From IMG/VR virus record IMGVR_UViG_3300048022_000144, positions 1-35,848 of that record: a stretch of 35,848 nt of DNA; one strand, given 5' to 3'. A model generated the notes under the pieces. That model saw only the letters and a list, made by a program, of their open reading frames with translations, searched no databases and was not told where the DNA came from. The position numbers and the translations under genes were made by a program. Below, piece after piece: positions 14,847 to 23,629 of the stretch; the stretch's first letter is position 1; each line of letters opens with the position of its first letter. The DNA is from a virus.

Positions 14847-16295
14847 ATGGCACGACGACCATTCTTTTCAGGTAACTACGGATCAGCGCTCGGCTCGACC
14901 GCTAATGCCGCCAACCTCATCGCGAGGGCAGGGCAACAGCAAGGGCAGATGTTCGCCAATATGGGCCAACAGATAGGCGGTATGATTCAGCAGTACGGGC
15001 TTAATAAGGAGAAGCGTCAAAAAGAAGAAGATACTGCGATGGGTACACTTGCAGGCATGAGTCCTCAAGAACTTTTGCAGATAGGTCAGGAAAACCCGAA
15101 GCTTGGTAAGGCAATCGAAAGAGCAACTTCAGATCAAGCAACTCCAAGAGACTTTCAATTAATTAATGCATCCGCCGCACCAATCATGGCGGGACAATTA
15201 AGAAGGGTGAAAATGGAGGGATTGCAGAATGCTAACAAGATGGCAGAACTGAATTTCGGAATCGCTAAAGAACTTAAAGATACCAAAATTAATATAGCTA
15301 AAAATCAAGGGGTGATGTCAGACCTTGCCACAAAACTTGCTCAAGAAACTGATCCCAAGAAAAGAGAGTTACTTGGACTCGAGCTTCAAAACCAAATAGA
15401 TAGTATCACTCGCCTGGGTAAACCGCGTATAGAAGCTGAAGAGGCAAAACTCAAAGCAGTACCACAGCAAATCAAAGATGATGAAAAGATAAGAGAATTA
15501 CAACGCAAAGGAGCAGAGCGTGCTGATGAATCTCAAGCTGCTCTGCTTGAAGTGTTTGGTGGTGCGGAAGGTAAAGCTGAATTTGATTATAAAGGAGCGA
15601 AATTAAACAGAAAGGTTATCAAGGAAGGCATTAAGCTCAGTCAAAAAAGAGGCGAATATTATGATGCTCTTAGTAATAAAAAAGTTCCTGTAGATACAAG
15701 AAAGGATTATGCCGCAATACAATCTAATATAGGTAAAATTGCTTCTTCTACCTTGAAAGATCCGCAAACAGGTAAGCAAATTACTTTTAGTGAATATATG
15801 GATAATGCAGTTTCTGAACCGGAACTGTATCCCTTGACGGGGGATGGTGCAGGACCTGCCGCTAGTTTATATGGTGCGTATATAACCGAGCAAAGGCTTG
15901 CAAAAGATTTATTAGATAGTACGCAGGTTCAAGTGGATGATGGGCAAGGTCCAACAGCGAGTGCCACTTCTCCTGCAAATGTTGCTGTAGATAATCAGAC
16001 CCCTCAAGATGCGTATGATTCATTAACACAGCGCATAGCTTTTATAAGGCGTAAACTTCCTGAAATAAATGCACAGCGACAGCAATTAGGTCAACCTGGG
16101 CAGATGACACCAACTGCTTTTGATACATCGCCATTTGGAGATATAAATACGCCGCTTGCAGTAAGGCCACAAACTGTTGGGGATGTACAGCAAAAGCAAT
16201 TAGGTTTATCGCAAGAACAAGCAAACCTACAGCAAGAGCTTGAGCAACTTGAGGCACGAAGGCAACAACTTGGTCAACAATACGGATTGAGATAA
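14847..16295 (+). CDS. Internal virion protein, coiled-coil, 482 aa
   Basis: It lies two bases after the previous gene. The N-terminus is Gly/Ala/Gln-rich (GNYGSALGSTANAANLIARA); the rest is charged and helical with long Glu/Lys/Gln runs, ending in a Gln-rich coiled coil (residues ~430-482). No enzyme motif is visible. The second of three consecutive large virion genes, it corresponds in position to T7 gp15-type ejection proteins. Confidence 0.65.
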   Translation: MARRPFFSGNYGSALGSTANAANLIARAGQQQGQMFANMGQQIGGMIQQYGLNKEKRQKEEDTAMGTLAGMSPQELLQIGQENPKLGKAIERATSDQATPRDFQLINASAAPIMAGQLRRVKMEGLQNANKMAELNFGIAKELKDTKINIAKNQGVMSDLATKLAQETDPKKRELLGLELQNQIDSITRLGKPRIEAEEAKLKAVPQQIKDDEKIRELQRKGAERADESQAALLEVFGGAEGKAEFDYKGAKLNRKVIKEGIKLSQKRGEYYDALSNKKVPVDTRKDYAAIQSNIGKIASSTLKDPQTGKQITFSEYMDNAVSEPELYPLTGDGAGPAASLYGAYITEQRLAKDLLDSTQVQVDDGQGPTASATSPANVAVDNQTPQDAYDSLTQRIAFIRRKLPEINAQRQQLGQPGQMTPTAFDTSPFGDINTPLAVRPQTVGDVQQKQLGLSQEQANLQQELEQLEARRQQLGQQYGLR

Positions 16296-19200
16296 TGGCT
16301 GTACGCACTATGTCACTTGCCGAGGCCATTGAGAATGGTTACGAAATAATAGGCCCTGATCCGATTCAACGCGGAGAAGCTACATTTGGTGAGACTGCAA
16401 TTAGCATAGGGCTTGAGGTAATTCCGGCTATACTTGGAAGCATTGGCGGAGTTAAGGGTGCGATTGGTGGATCAGCACTAGGTAACTATTTATCACAACA
16501 ATACAGAATAGGGCGTGGATTACAGGATGAGGTTGGCTTTGGCGAACTTGGGGCCGCTACTGCGTTAGGTGCTGTACCGGTTGGTAAGTTTACCGGTTTA
16601 GGCACAGCAGGAAATGTGGCTGTGCGTGGGGCGCAAGGTGCAGGATTAGCCACAGCAGAACTTACTGCTCGTACTATGATTGACGAGGATCGCGCACCAA
16701 CTCGCGATGAGATCGCAACCACGCTTTTATTTGGTGGTGTATTCGGTGGTACGCTAGGTGCCGCAGAAGCGAAGTGGATGAGCGACAATCTAGGCACAGA
16801 GGTCAGCGAAGGCATGACTCGCACAGATGCGGTAAAAGCAATTGGCAAAGATATTAAAGATGCAAACGGAGTTAATAACGCAAAAGTTGGTAGTCCTATA
16901 CTTGAGAAAATAGATACCGAAGGATTATCAAATATTAAAGATCCTGAAGAAGTAGCGGATAAATTATTACTAGCTACTGAAGTAAAACTTTTAGATGAGG
17001 TGGATACCGCTCTAGGCAACTTAGCTAAAAGACCACCACTTGAGGAAGGAACTAAATCTTTTGATACGCCTACGATGGAGCGTGGTGCATTAGAGTCATT
17101 TTCTAAACCATCTTTTTCTACTCCAAGCGGCAGGCAGGGAATCTTGGGTGGCGAGCCTGTGATGGAAGATGCGGTAAGTCAGATGGCAAATATACAGAAG
17201 ACGCTTGATGATGAGATCGCACAGCAGAATGAAATATTTAAACCTATTCTTCGTCAAAACGAAATAGGCGCACAGAAGCAAACCGAGCTTGGCATACAGC
17301 GACTAGGAGACACAGATGAGATTGCTCGAATAAAGGAGCGATTATCTATACTTGATCACAGACCAGGTAAGAAAAAGGGATCTAAGAAAGAACGCGCTCG
17401 TTTAAACGCAGACTTGAAAAGAATCTACAAGCGTAATGGCATGAACCTCCTGGATCTCCAGGACGATATGCGTAGAGCGCAGATGAGTCCAACCGAGCCT
17501 GCCGTAGGTATGCGTGACCGTCCAATGAAGCAAGCCGATCCCATGACTAAAGAGGATAGGATGGCAGAGGAGTTTCTAGGGAAAGGTTACGAAAAGTATT
17601 TTTCAACAGCATTTACCGCAGGGACAGGTGCGGTTGGAGTTGCATCTATGTTTACTGAGGATGAAGAAAACGAGATGAAGCAAGCAGGGTTTCATCCGCT
17701 CATGTTTGCAGTCTTAGCCGCCGCAGGATTTGGTCCCAAAGCATTTCGTAAATTTAAGAAGACTCCTACCTATAAGAAGACGCAAGCCCAGGTAAAAGCA
17801 GACCCCGTGAAAACTGCACCTGATAGCGTGAAAGCTGAGAAGATAAACGAGGGGACTGCGGATAATCCATTCATACCACCAAGTCGAGCAAGTCAGGCTA
17901 TGAGGTATGCAAAGCAGTTTGTGAGCGATGCGTTGGTTCCTTTGTCCCGTGAGTTGAAAAAAATAAATTTAGCCGCAATATTTCGCGATCACGAAAGGAA
18001 GATTAATATTACAACGCGCCAATACTTGGATCGTACCGCTCCTTTTATTACCTCAATGACAAAGCGTCTAAAAGGTAATGAGAAAAAGCAAAGAGAATTT
18101 AAACTGCATCTCCTAAATGGCGACATGGCTAAGATCCGTATCATGCTCGATGATCTCAAAGTATCTGATCAGGTGGGTAAAGAGTTTACGGAAATGCAAA
18201 AAGCATTTAACGATATCCGTAATTACGCCAGGCAGGAGGGTGGTATCGATGTAGGATACCAAGAAGGTTACTTTCCACGCCTTATCAAGGATTATAAATC
18301 TTTTCGTGCAGCATTAGCAGGGGACGATTCAAATGCTGTCACAAAAGCACTAGAGGAGTACGCGCAGAAAGAAGGTTTAGATAGTATAGAATCTATACCT
18401 GAAGGAGTTGCCGCAGAGATAACAAGCAGAACATTGCGTGGATTCCCCGTGCAACCTGGAGCTTCATTGCCCGGTAATCTTAAAGAGCGTAAGATTGGAT
18501 TTATCAGGGATGAGCGAATGATTGATGGATACGCAGACCCCGCAGATGCGTTAAAGAATTATGTCGAGCGTACCGTGCAGGCAGTAGAGAGGCGTAAATT
18601 CCTCTACCGTAATCCTAATGCAAAAGGCGAAGAGGTAGGATTTGAGGGAAGTAAAGATAGGCAGGGTGCGGATCTCGGTATGGATATGGAAGTGGATGAT
18701 TCGCTTGCCGGACAAGTAGCACAAAGACTTCTCAAGGATAGAAATGATTTAGGTCCTGAAGATGTGGAGAAGTTAAAGGAGATTATACAGGCTCGCTTTA
18801 GCGGTAGGACAGTTGATCCATTTATCCAAGGAGTGAAGAATCTAAACTACATCCAAGTGATGGGTAACTTTGGTTCTGCGATCACTCAGCTTGGTGACCT
18901 GGCGTACAGCATTTATTTCAACGGGTTCGATAATACCTTTAAGTCTTTGTTTAATCAGAAGGAAAACTTTGATTTCGTAAAATACTTCAATTTGAAGGAC
19001 CATAATATTGATGCCGCAACAAGCACAGGTGGATTATCAAGTGCGTTGGATTGGGTCTTTACAAGAGTTGGAATTAAGAAGTTAGATCAGCTTGCGAAGA
19101 ATACCACCATGAATGCCTCATGGAAGAAGTACAAAGCCCAGGCGATGAAGAACTCGCAGGCATTGCAGGATGATCTTACACCTGTCTTTGGAAAAGAGCG

Positions 19201-19852
19201 GGCAGGGCAGATGGTAAAGGAGTTGCGTGAAAGTAATCCCGCATCAGGCGAATTACCCAAAGGCGTTGAAGAATTAATTTGGTATAAGTTTTTGGACTTA
19301 AATCCTGCCACACTTGGCGAAATGCCTAAGTTCTACAATCAGAGCGGTAATGCCCGTATCATGTACATGCTCAAGAGTTTTACCGTAAAACAATTTGATG
19401 TATTCCGCGAAGCCGCACAAAAGGACATTGATCGAGCAAACGAGTTTTACAAGAAAGGTAATAAGAAGCAGGCCGCAAAAGCCGCCGCCGAAGCAATATC
19501 TAAGATCATGGGACTTGGCCTAGTATTTGGTGCCGCGAATGCGAGTACCGATATGATCAAGGACACGCTCTACGGTAGACCCATAAAGCGTGACGAGTTA
19601 TTTGAGGATAACCTTTGGAGACTAGCGGGTATCAATCGCTACATCGTAAACAAAGCAAGACGCGAGGGGCCTGCAAAAGCTACTCTTGAAATGCTCTTAC
19701 CACCCACCGCAATCTTCGATAGAGGATGGCAGGACATCAGCGCTATAGTGGGCGATGGGGAGTATAAGGGAGCAATGCTCCAGGGGACTCCGCTCGATAT
19801 GGTTTATTGGAAGTATCTCGGAGGGCTTGACAAAATCCAAGACAGCAAGTAA
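16295..19852 (+). CDS. Giant internal virion protein (ejectosome), 1185 aa
   Basis: The largest gene; its ATG shares its A with the upstream TAA. Residues ~25-165 are rich in Gly/Ala and hydrophobic (IPAILGSIGGVKGAIGGSAL and FGGVFGGTLGAAEAK), suggesting membrane insertion during ejection. A charged linker and a second hydrophobic segment near 445-490 follow. From ~560 there is a helical domain with VGYQEGYFPRLIKDYKSF, MGNFGSAITQLGDLAYSIYF and MYMLKSFTVKQFDVFREAA, features I associate with large polyvalent/ejection proteins of podoviruses (T7 gp16 role). No lytic transglycosylase motif was recognised. A terminator follows. Confidence 0.72.
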   Translation: MAVRTMSLAEAIENGYEIIGPDPIQRGEATFGETAISIGLEVIPAILGSIGGVKGAIGGSALGNYLSQQYRIGRGLQDEVGFGELGAATALGAVPVGKFTGLGTAGNVAVRGAQGAGLATAELTARTMIDEDRAPTRDEIATTLLFGGVFGGTLGAAEAKWMSDNLGTEVSEGMTRTDAVKAIGKDIKDANGVNNAKVGSPILEKIDTEGLSNIKDPEEVADKLLLATEVKLLDEVDTALGNLAKRPPLEEGTKSFDTPTMERGALESFSKPSFSTPSGRQGILGGEPVMEDAVSQMANIQKTLDDEIAQQNEIFKPILRQNEIGAQKQTELGIQRLGDTDEIARIKERLSILDHRPGKKKGSKKERARLNADLKRIYKRNGMNLLDLQDDMRRAQMSPTEPAVGMRDRPMKQADPMTKEDRMAEEFLGKGYEKYFSTAFTAGTGAVGVASMFTEDEENEMKQAGFHPLMFAVLAAAGFGPKAFRKFKKTPTYKKTQAQVKADPVKTAPDSVKAEKINEGTADNPFIPPSRASQAMRYAKQFVSDALVPLSRELKKINLAAIFRDHERKINITTRQYLDRTAPFITSMTKRLKGNEKKQREFKLHLLNGDMAKIRIMLDDLKVSDQVGKEFTEMQKAFNDIRNYARQEGGIDVGYQEGYFPRLIKDYKSFRAALAGDDSNAVTKALEEYAQKEGLDSIESIPEGVAAEITSRTLRGFPVQPGASLPGNLKERKIGFIRDERMIDGYADPADALKNYVERTVQAVERRKFLYRNPNAKGEEVGFEGSKDRQGADLGMDMEVDDSLAGQVAQRLLKDRNDLGPEDVEKLKEIIQARFSGRTVDPFIQGVKNLNYIQVMGNFGSAITQLGDLAYSIYFNGFDNTFKSLFNQKENFDFVKYFNLKDHNIDAATSTGGLSSALDWVFTRVGIKKLDQLAKNTTMNASWKKYKAQAMKNSQALQDDLTPVFGKERAGQMVKELRESNPASGELPKGVEELIWYKFLDLNPATLGEMPKFYNQSGNARIMYMLKSFTVKQFDVFREAAQKDIDRANEFYKKGNKKQAAKAAAEAISKIMGLGLVFGAANASTDMIKDTLYGRPIKRDELFEDNLWRLAGINRYIVNKARREGPAKATLEMLLPPTAIFDRGWQDISAIVGDGEYKGAMLQGTPLDMVYWKYLGGLDKIQDSK

Positions 19853-19896
19853 CCTTTCGACACAAGGTATATCATAGTACCTTTTCTTTCTACAAG

Positions 19897-19929
19897 GACC
19901 GTCTTTTAACCGAGGCGGTTCTTTTTTTT
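19897..19929 (+). terminator. Rho-independent terminator ending the late operon
   Basis: GACCGTCT (19897-19904) pairs with AGGCGGTTC (19913-19921) with one bulge and one G-U, followed by eight T (19922-19929). It lies 45 bases after the giant virion gene and ends the structural transcription unit. Confidence 0.88.
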
Positions 19930-19948
19930 AGAAAAATCAGAAAAGTGC

Positions 19949-19978
19949 TTGACGACAAATAAATCGTCTGATTGTAAT
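19949..19978 (+). promoter_or_regulatory. Candidate promoter upstream of attachment site and integrase
   Basis: TTGACG (19949-19954), an 18-base spacer and TGTAAT (19973-19978) make a good sigma70-type promoter. GACGA (19951-19955) and TCGTC (19964-19968) form an inverted repeat overlapping it, a possible operator. Transcripts would run through the attachment site into the integrase, about 180 bases downstream. Confidence 0.5.
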
Positions 19979-20011
19979 CTCAACATGCTTTGCGCTTGAT
20001 TGGAAGCAATT

Positions 20012-20029
20012 GACATAAATTTTTATGTC
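20012..20029. repeat. Palindrome beside attachment core
   Basis: GACATAAA-TT-TTTATGTC is a perfect 8-base inverted repeat one base before the tRNA-like core. A position next to the crossover region suggests an integrase or excision-factor arm site. Confidence 0.55.
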
Positions 20030-20030
20030 C

Positions 20031-20080
<50 letters not shown>

Positions 20081-20092
20081 AGTGATCTTGGA

Positions 20093-20156
20093 GGCGTGGA
20101 GCGTAAATAATTACGCAAATACCACATAGAAAGAAAAAAAGAAGGGAAACCACGCC
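20093..20156 (+). promoter_or_regulatory. Integrase leader with nested inverted repeats
   Basis: GCGTAAATAATTACGC (20101-20116) is a 6+4+6 palindrome. Outside it, GGCGTGG (20093-20099) is complementary to CCACGCC (20150-20156), which ends right at the integrase ATG. The purine-rich GAAGGGA (20141-20147) lies between them. Folding of the leader could mask the integrase start, or the palindrome could be an integrase arm site. Confidence 0.45.
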
Positions 20157-21113
20157 ATGTACACTTTACAAGACTCCGAAGATTTTACACAATCCGCCAC
20201 CCCCATGATATCTGACAACGGATTTATTCGCTTTGAAGGTGTACGGAAACAATTGCCCATTTCTAACTTCTTTAAAATATACAGAACGCAAACGCTAGTC
20301 GCAAAGCGACAGGCGAACGAGCGCACAAAAGGAAATAATGTCCTGCGCATGGAGCAGATCCTAAGACATTACGGAATCGATCCCGCTGATGCAGACATAT
20401 CCGCATTTGCTAGAAAAACGGGAGCGGGCATTCCGATCTGCGATGATTGGGTGGCACATCGTGGTTCCAATGAGATGCGTCAGGCACGATCTTTATTCAG
20501 TAAGGCGTGGATAAAGCGTTATAAGCAGTTAGGGATCGATACCTCATGGTTTAATAATTGGATCGCATTGAGTTTGGAAGGCGTGCAAGTCACGCCATTT
20601 GATGCGAATCGTAAGGAGTTGGATAAAATCCGCGAGGCATGTGAAGCGCTCAAGGAGTCCGACCCTGCAATGTATTTGATGTACGCTTTGGCGTACGGAT
20701 TAGGTCTTCGTAGTAGTGAAATCCAACGGGCAAGGTTTGATGATCTACACGAAGATTTCGATGGAAATAAACTGATAAGGATACACAGTCCCAAAAGCGG
20801 TGGTGAATACCAGGATCGTCCCTGCGATCCATCGTGGTGGGAACTTATCAACTCCTTTAAAACATCGAACGATGATTTAATCGTTCCTGTTCAGGAGGAC
20901 CGCATCACGCGCGAGTTTCCATCTTTTCTACGGCGGAAGTGCGGGGTGGTGGATGATCGCCCCGTACACCGCCTGCGAAAGTACTGCGGACACCGGGTGA
21001 TGAGGAAGAATGGGAATAATGCTTTTGTGGCGAGTAAAGCTCTCGGTCACTCAAGCGTGGAGGTTACCTCCCGTGTGTATGTTGGAATGCCTACGATCCA
21101 ACGGAGTTTCTAG
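20157..21113 (+). CDS. int: Tyrosine site-specific integrase
   Basis: 318 residues. The catalytic set is visible: Arg185 in YGLGLRSSEI, Lys213 in HSPKSGGE, His271 and Arg274 in VHRLRKYCG, His298 in ALGHSSVEVT, and nucleophile Tyr308 in SRVYVGM. The N-terminal ~150 residues would form the arm-binding and core-binding domains (helical SAM-like part from ~60 to 140). It integrates the phage at tRNA-Lys, whose 3' fragment lies just upstream. No excisionase was recognised; the HTH tail of the 22446 gene or the ribbon-helix-helix protein at 21311 could act in its place. Confidence 0.95.
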   Translation: MYTLQDSEDFTQSATPMISDNGFIRFEGVRKQLPISNFFKIYRTQTLVAKRQANERTKGNNVLRMEQILRHYGIDPADADISAFARKTGAGIPICDDWVAHRGSNEMRQARSLFSKAWIKRYKQLGIDTSWFNNWIALSLEGVQVTPFDANRKELDKIREACEALKESDPAMYLMYALAYGLGLRSSEIQRARFDDLHEDFDGNKLIRIHSPKSGGEYQDRPCDPSWWELINSFKTSNDDLIVPVQEDRITREFPSFLRRKCGVVDDRPVHRLRKYCGHRVMRKNGNNAFVASKALGHSSVEVTSRVYVGMPTIQRSF

Positions 21114-21131
21114 CACTCAGTAGGACATAAA

Positions 21132-21147
21132 TTTCTTGCCCAAGAAA
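21132..21147. promoter_or_regulatory. Operator-like palindrome downstream of integrase
   Basis: TTTCTTG-CC-CAAGAAA is a perfect 7-base inverted repeat, not followed by a T tract, so it is not a terminator. It lies between the integrase stop and the small frame at 21184, and could bind the nearby ribbon-helix-helix regulator. Confidence 0.4.
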
Positions 21148-21183
21148 CAATGCGTTATAAAACCACAGAAAAAATAACTACAG

Positions 21184-21426
21184 ATGACTACAATACATAC
21201 CACATCGGTAATGGATGGTCTTCGCTTGGAGCATGAAGGCGGGAACGAAATTACGATAACAGCAGAAACTCCCACGAAGGTGGGCATAGATGTTCTGATT
21301 AAAGAACTACTTACTTTTTTACCATCTTCAGATGGAGAGGGAGCGGAAGAGAATCATCTTCTGTCCCCTCATCAAGCGCCTTACAAGCGGCCTGAAGTAA
21401 GAGATCATATACCTGAGCCTGCATAA
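21184..21426 (+). CDS. Possible small protein, 80 aa
   Basis: An open frame with a plausible N-terminal half (GLRLEHEGGNEITITAETPT, then VGIDVLIKELLTFLP). The C-terminal half lies antisense to the better-supported regulator at 21311-21517 and looks unstructured. No good Shine-Dalgarno is present. If real, it converges with and overlaps that gene by 116 bases. Kept with low confidence. Confidence 0.35.
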   Translation: MTTIHTTSVMDGLRLEHEGGNEITITAETPTKVGIDVLIKELLTFLPSSDGEGAEENHLLSPHQAPYKRPEVRDHIPEPA

Positions 21427-21517
21427 GGCTCGTACGATCTGCAACTGCTTTAACTTTGTCTCTGACTGAAGGTGAAAGCCTCAGAGATACAGGCTTTGTG
21501 AGTATTTGTCGTCCCAT
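21311..21517 (-). CDS. Ribbon-helix-helix (CopG/Arc-like) DNA-binding regulator, 68 aa
   Basis: Residues 8-45 read as a ribbon strand (KPVSLRLS) followed by two helices (PSVRDKVKAVADRTSLMQA, then VYDLLLQAACKAL), the ribbon-helix-helix pattern; the C-terminus is Leu/Pro-rich and basic. It is transcribed leftward between the integrase and the replication operon, with no clear Shine-Dalgarno, so the mRNA may be near-leaderless. It is a candidate regulator of integration or of the early operon that starts at 21590. Confidence 0.72.
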   Translation of the reverse strand: MGRQILTKPVSLRLSPSVRDKVKAVADRTSLMQAQVYDLLLQAACKALDEGTEDDSLPLPLHLKMVKK

Positions 21518-21589
21518 GTGGACAATAAAAACACATAACTACATGCAAATACAACAAAAAAATAACAACTAAAAATATACAAAATTATA

Positions 21590-22156
21590 ATGGGATTCTT
21601 AGATAACATAAAAGATGTTCCGCAAAGCTCTTCGAGCGGTGGCGGTAATTACATGAAATTAACGCAAGGTACGAATCATTTTCGTATAGTCGGATCTTCC
21701 GATGATGGTGGAGTAATCCAGGGTATGCTAGGTTGGGCGGGTTCCGCTGAAGGTGGAAGAAGACCGCATCGTTGGAAGATCGGAGAGGATGCGCCAATGA
21801 GTTTTGATGAGAAACCAAAGCAGTTCTTGGCGATGCTCGTATACAACTATGAGGAGGAGCGTATACAGATACTTGAATTGACTCAGGCAAAGTTACGCCA
21901 GGAGTTAATCACGCTTGCGAAGGATGAGGATTGGGGAGATCCACGCAAGTATGACTTGAAGATTGTACGCAATGGCGAAGGTTTGGAAACATCCTATGCC
22001 ATGACTCCATCTCCGCACAAGAAGCGTAGTGATGAGATCAATGCGGCGGTAAAGGAGATGAAGATAAACCTCGAAGCATTATTCACCGGGGATGATCCAT
22101 TTGCGGAGCCAACTCCTGAGCCTGAAGATAACGCAAAAGAGGAGGACTCATTCTGA
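21590..22156 (+). CDS. Single-stranded DNA-binding protein
   Basis: 188 residues. The start GNYMKLTQGTNHFRIVGS and the later segments FLAMLVYNYEEERIQILELT, DWGDPRKYDLKIVRNG and YAMTPSPHK match my memory of phage OB-fold ssDNA-binding proteins. The last ~20 residues are strongly acidic (EPTPEPEDNAKEEDSF), ending in a hydrophobic Phe, the usual partner-binding tail. First gene of the replication/recombination operon; its stop overlaps the next ATG. Confidence 0.82.
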   Translation: MGFLDNIKDVPQSSSSGGGNYMKLTQGTNHFRIVGSSDDGGVIQGMLGWAGSAEGGRRPHRWKIGEDAPMSFDEKPKQFLAMLVYNYEEERIQILELTQAKLRQELITLAKDEDWGDPRKYDLKIVRNGEGLETSYAMTPSPHKKRSDEINAAVKEMKINLEALFTGDDPFAEPTPEPEDNAKEEDSF

Positions 22157-22452
22157 TGGCGATTAGCGACATAAAAAAGATAGTGGCGGATTACATGGGA
22201 ACTACGGTTCAATTAATTAACTCCCGTAATAAGAAAAAAAATGTGGCGTTAGCGAGACAGATTGCAATGTTCTACAGTTACTTATCCGGTAACACACAGG
22301 AGGAAGTGGGCGAGAAGTTTGATCGAGTCCACACGAATGTGACCCATGCGGTGAAGAAGGTAAAGCAATGGCGGGAATGTGATCATGAGATCCGCGCAAT
22401 GCTTGAAGGTATAGAAGGACAATATCCTCAACTGAAGGGCTTATCATGCTAA
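22156..22452 (+). CDS. Stand-alone DnaA domain IV-like DNA-binding protein, 98 aa
   Basis: The layout follows the C-terminal DNA-binding domain of DnaA: IKKIVADYMG (helix 1), then KKKNVALARQIAMFYSYLSG (signature helix), TQEEVGEKFDR, and VHTNVTHAVKKV, equivalent to the DnaA signature DHTTVxHA. Domains I-III (including the AAA+ ATPase) are absent. It may mark the phage origin, recruit host DnaA, or regulate transcription. Its neighbours are the ssDNA-binding protein upstream and the RecE-like nuclease, whose ATG lies within its last codons. Confidence 0.78.
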   Translation: MAISDIKKIVADYMGTTVQLINSRNKKKNVALARQIAMFYSYLSGNTQEEVGEKFDRVHTNVTHAVKKVKQWRECDHEIRAMLEGIEGQYPQLKGLSC

Positions 22453-23423
22453 AGGATGGTATATCTAACGCAGAGTACCACGGGTCGGGCGAGTTATCTC
22501 GCTCGACTGCGTGGAGTCTAATCAACACATGCCCCGCCAAAGTGAGGCACGATATGAATAATCGTAAGCCGAGCAGTCCTGCCCTGGTCATAGGGAGTGG
22601 ATTTCATACCGCTACATTGGAACCGGAAAAATTGGATGACGAGTTTGCGGTAAAGCCCAATGAGATAGACGGGCAGGGTCCACGAACCAAGCACTACAAG
22701 GAATCGTTTGAACTTATGCAGAAGAGTGAACCGGATAAGCAATGGCTCGCTCCTGCGGATTACGATCTGATTCTAGAGATGGCGGGAAGTGCGTTGGAAA
22801 ATCCTGTTCTTCGGCACTACATGGCGGATATTGATAAGGTAGTGGAAGGCACGGGATACTTCGAGATGGAAGGTGCCAAGTGTAAGGTAAGACCTGACTT
22901 GTATATCCCCGGCGCGGGTGTGGTGATTGATTTAAAAAGCACGCAGGATGCATCCAATCGTGGATTCACCAAGAGTGTGCGTCAGTTTGGGTACTTATTT
23001 CAGGCATGTTGGTACATGCACGCATTACGATTACTCGGAGAGAAACCCAAGCAGTTCGTATTCATAGCGGTGGAGAAGACAGCACCCTATGCTACTGCCG
23101 CCTACACCATCAAAGAGAGCGATATAAACAAGCAATTCTCCAACATGGAAAGAGCGTGCCAATTGTGGGCCTCCTGCCAATCAAGTGGCATATGGCCTGG
23201 GTATAGCGACATGGTGGAAACCTTGGATCTTGGTTCGCAGATTACGAATAACCGTCTAAACATTTCGCAATTGGCGGACAAGTTTGGGGTCAGTCGTACC
23301 TATGTTTACCGGATCATCGAGGAGCATGAGCTACACAGCGTCACCGTGGGCAATAGGCGGACGATTGATATTACCGATTTTGCCAATGCGGTGAGACGCG
23401 ACTCGGAGGGAAAGGCAGCATGA
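22446..23423 (+). CDS. RecE-like PD-(D/E)XK exonuclease fused to a helix-turn-helix
   Basis: 325 residues. Residues 1-255 resemble the RecE/exonuclease VIII C-terminal nuclease (DUF3799-type): the start has a SRSTAWSLINTCPAK motif, followed by PALVIGSGFHTATLEP, catalytic Asp151 in VRPDLYIPG, IDLKS at 161-165 (Asp162, Lys164), and the QFGYLFQACWYMHAL motif helix. Residues ~271-316 form an extra excisionase/MerR-type helix-turn-helix (NISQLADKFGVSRTYVYRII, then GNRRTIDITDF). The usual partner, a RecT annealase, is not seen. The fusion may tether the nuclease to DNA or provide a second regulatory role. Confidence 0.8.
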   Translation: MLKDGISNAEYHGSGELSRSTAWSLINTCPAKVRHDMNNRKPSSPALVIGSGFHTATLEPEKLDDEFAVKPNEIDGQGPRTKHYKESFELMQKSEPDKQWLAPADYDLILEMAGSALENPVLRHYMADIDKVVEGTGYFEMEGAKCKVRPDLYIPGAGVVIDLKSTQDASNRGFTKSVRQFGYLFQACWYMHALRLLGEKPKQFVFIAVEKTAPYATAAYTIKESDINKQFSNMERACQLWASCQSSGIWPGYSDMVETLDLGSQITNNRLNISQLADKFGVSRTYVYRIIEEHELHSVTVGNRRTIDITDFANAVRRDSEGKAA

Positions 23424-23629
23424 ATTACCTGGACAACACAAAACAGGCACTTGCTTTGGCGAGTGATAAATTAGCCAAGGCTGATCTATTCGGTGCGGTA
23501 ACGGTTATGCAAGCGGCCCTCGAGCAAGTGGTCGCCCATTTGCGAAAAGAGGATCTTAATAATGTGAGCGATCCTGATCTCATCCTGCACTTCGAGGAAG
23601 ATTGCGGAGACGAGGAGGAGGAAGCATGA
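23420..23629 (+). CDS. Small acidic protein, 69 aa
   Basis: Unrecognised. It overlaps the nuclease stop by ATGA. The first 45 residues are predicted helical (ALALASDKLAKADLFGAV), and the tail is highly acidic (HFEEDCGDEEEEA). Its stop overlaps the ATG of the resolvase gene. It could be an adaptor or inhibitor for neighbouring enzymes; nothing in the sequence proves it. Confidence 0.68.
   Translation: MNYLDNTKQALALASDKLAKADLFGAVTVMQAALEQVVAHLRKEDLNNVSDPDLILHFEEDCGDEEEEA

Noticed and set aside
16486-17019. 177-residue minus-strand open frame
   Set aside because: It lies wholly inside the 1185-residue virion gene. Its Ser/Pro/Ala-rich, low-complexity product is the usual antisense shadow of a Gly/Ala-rich gene, and it has no ribosome-binding site or neighbours on that strand.
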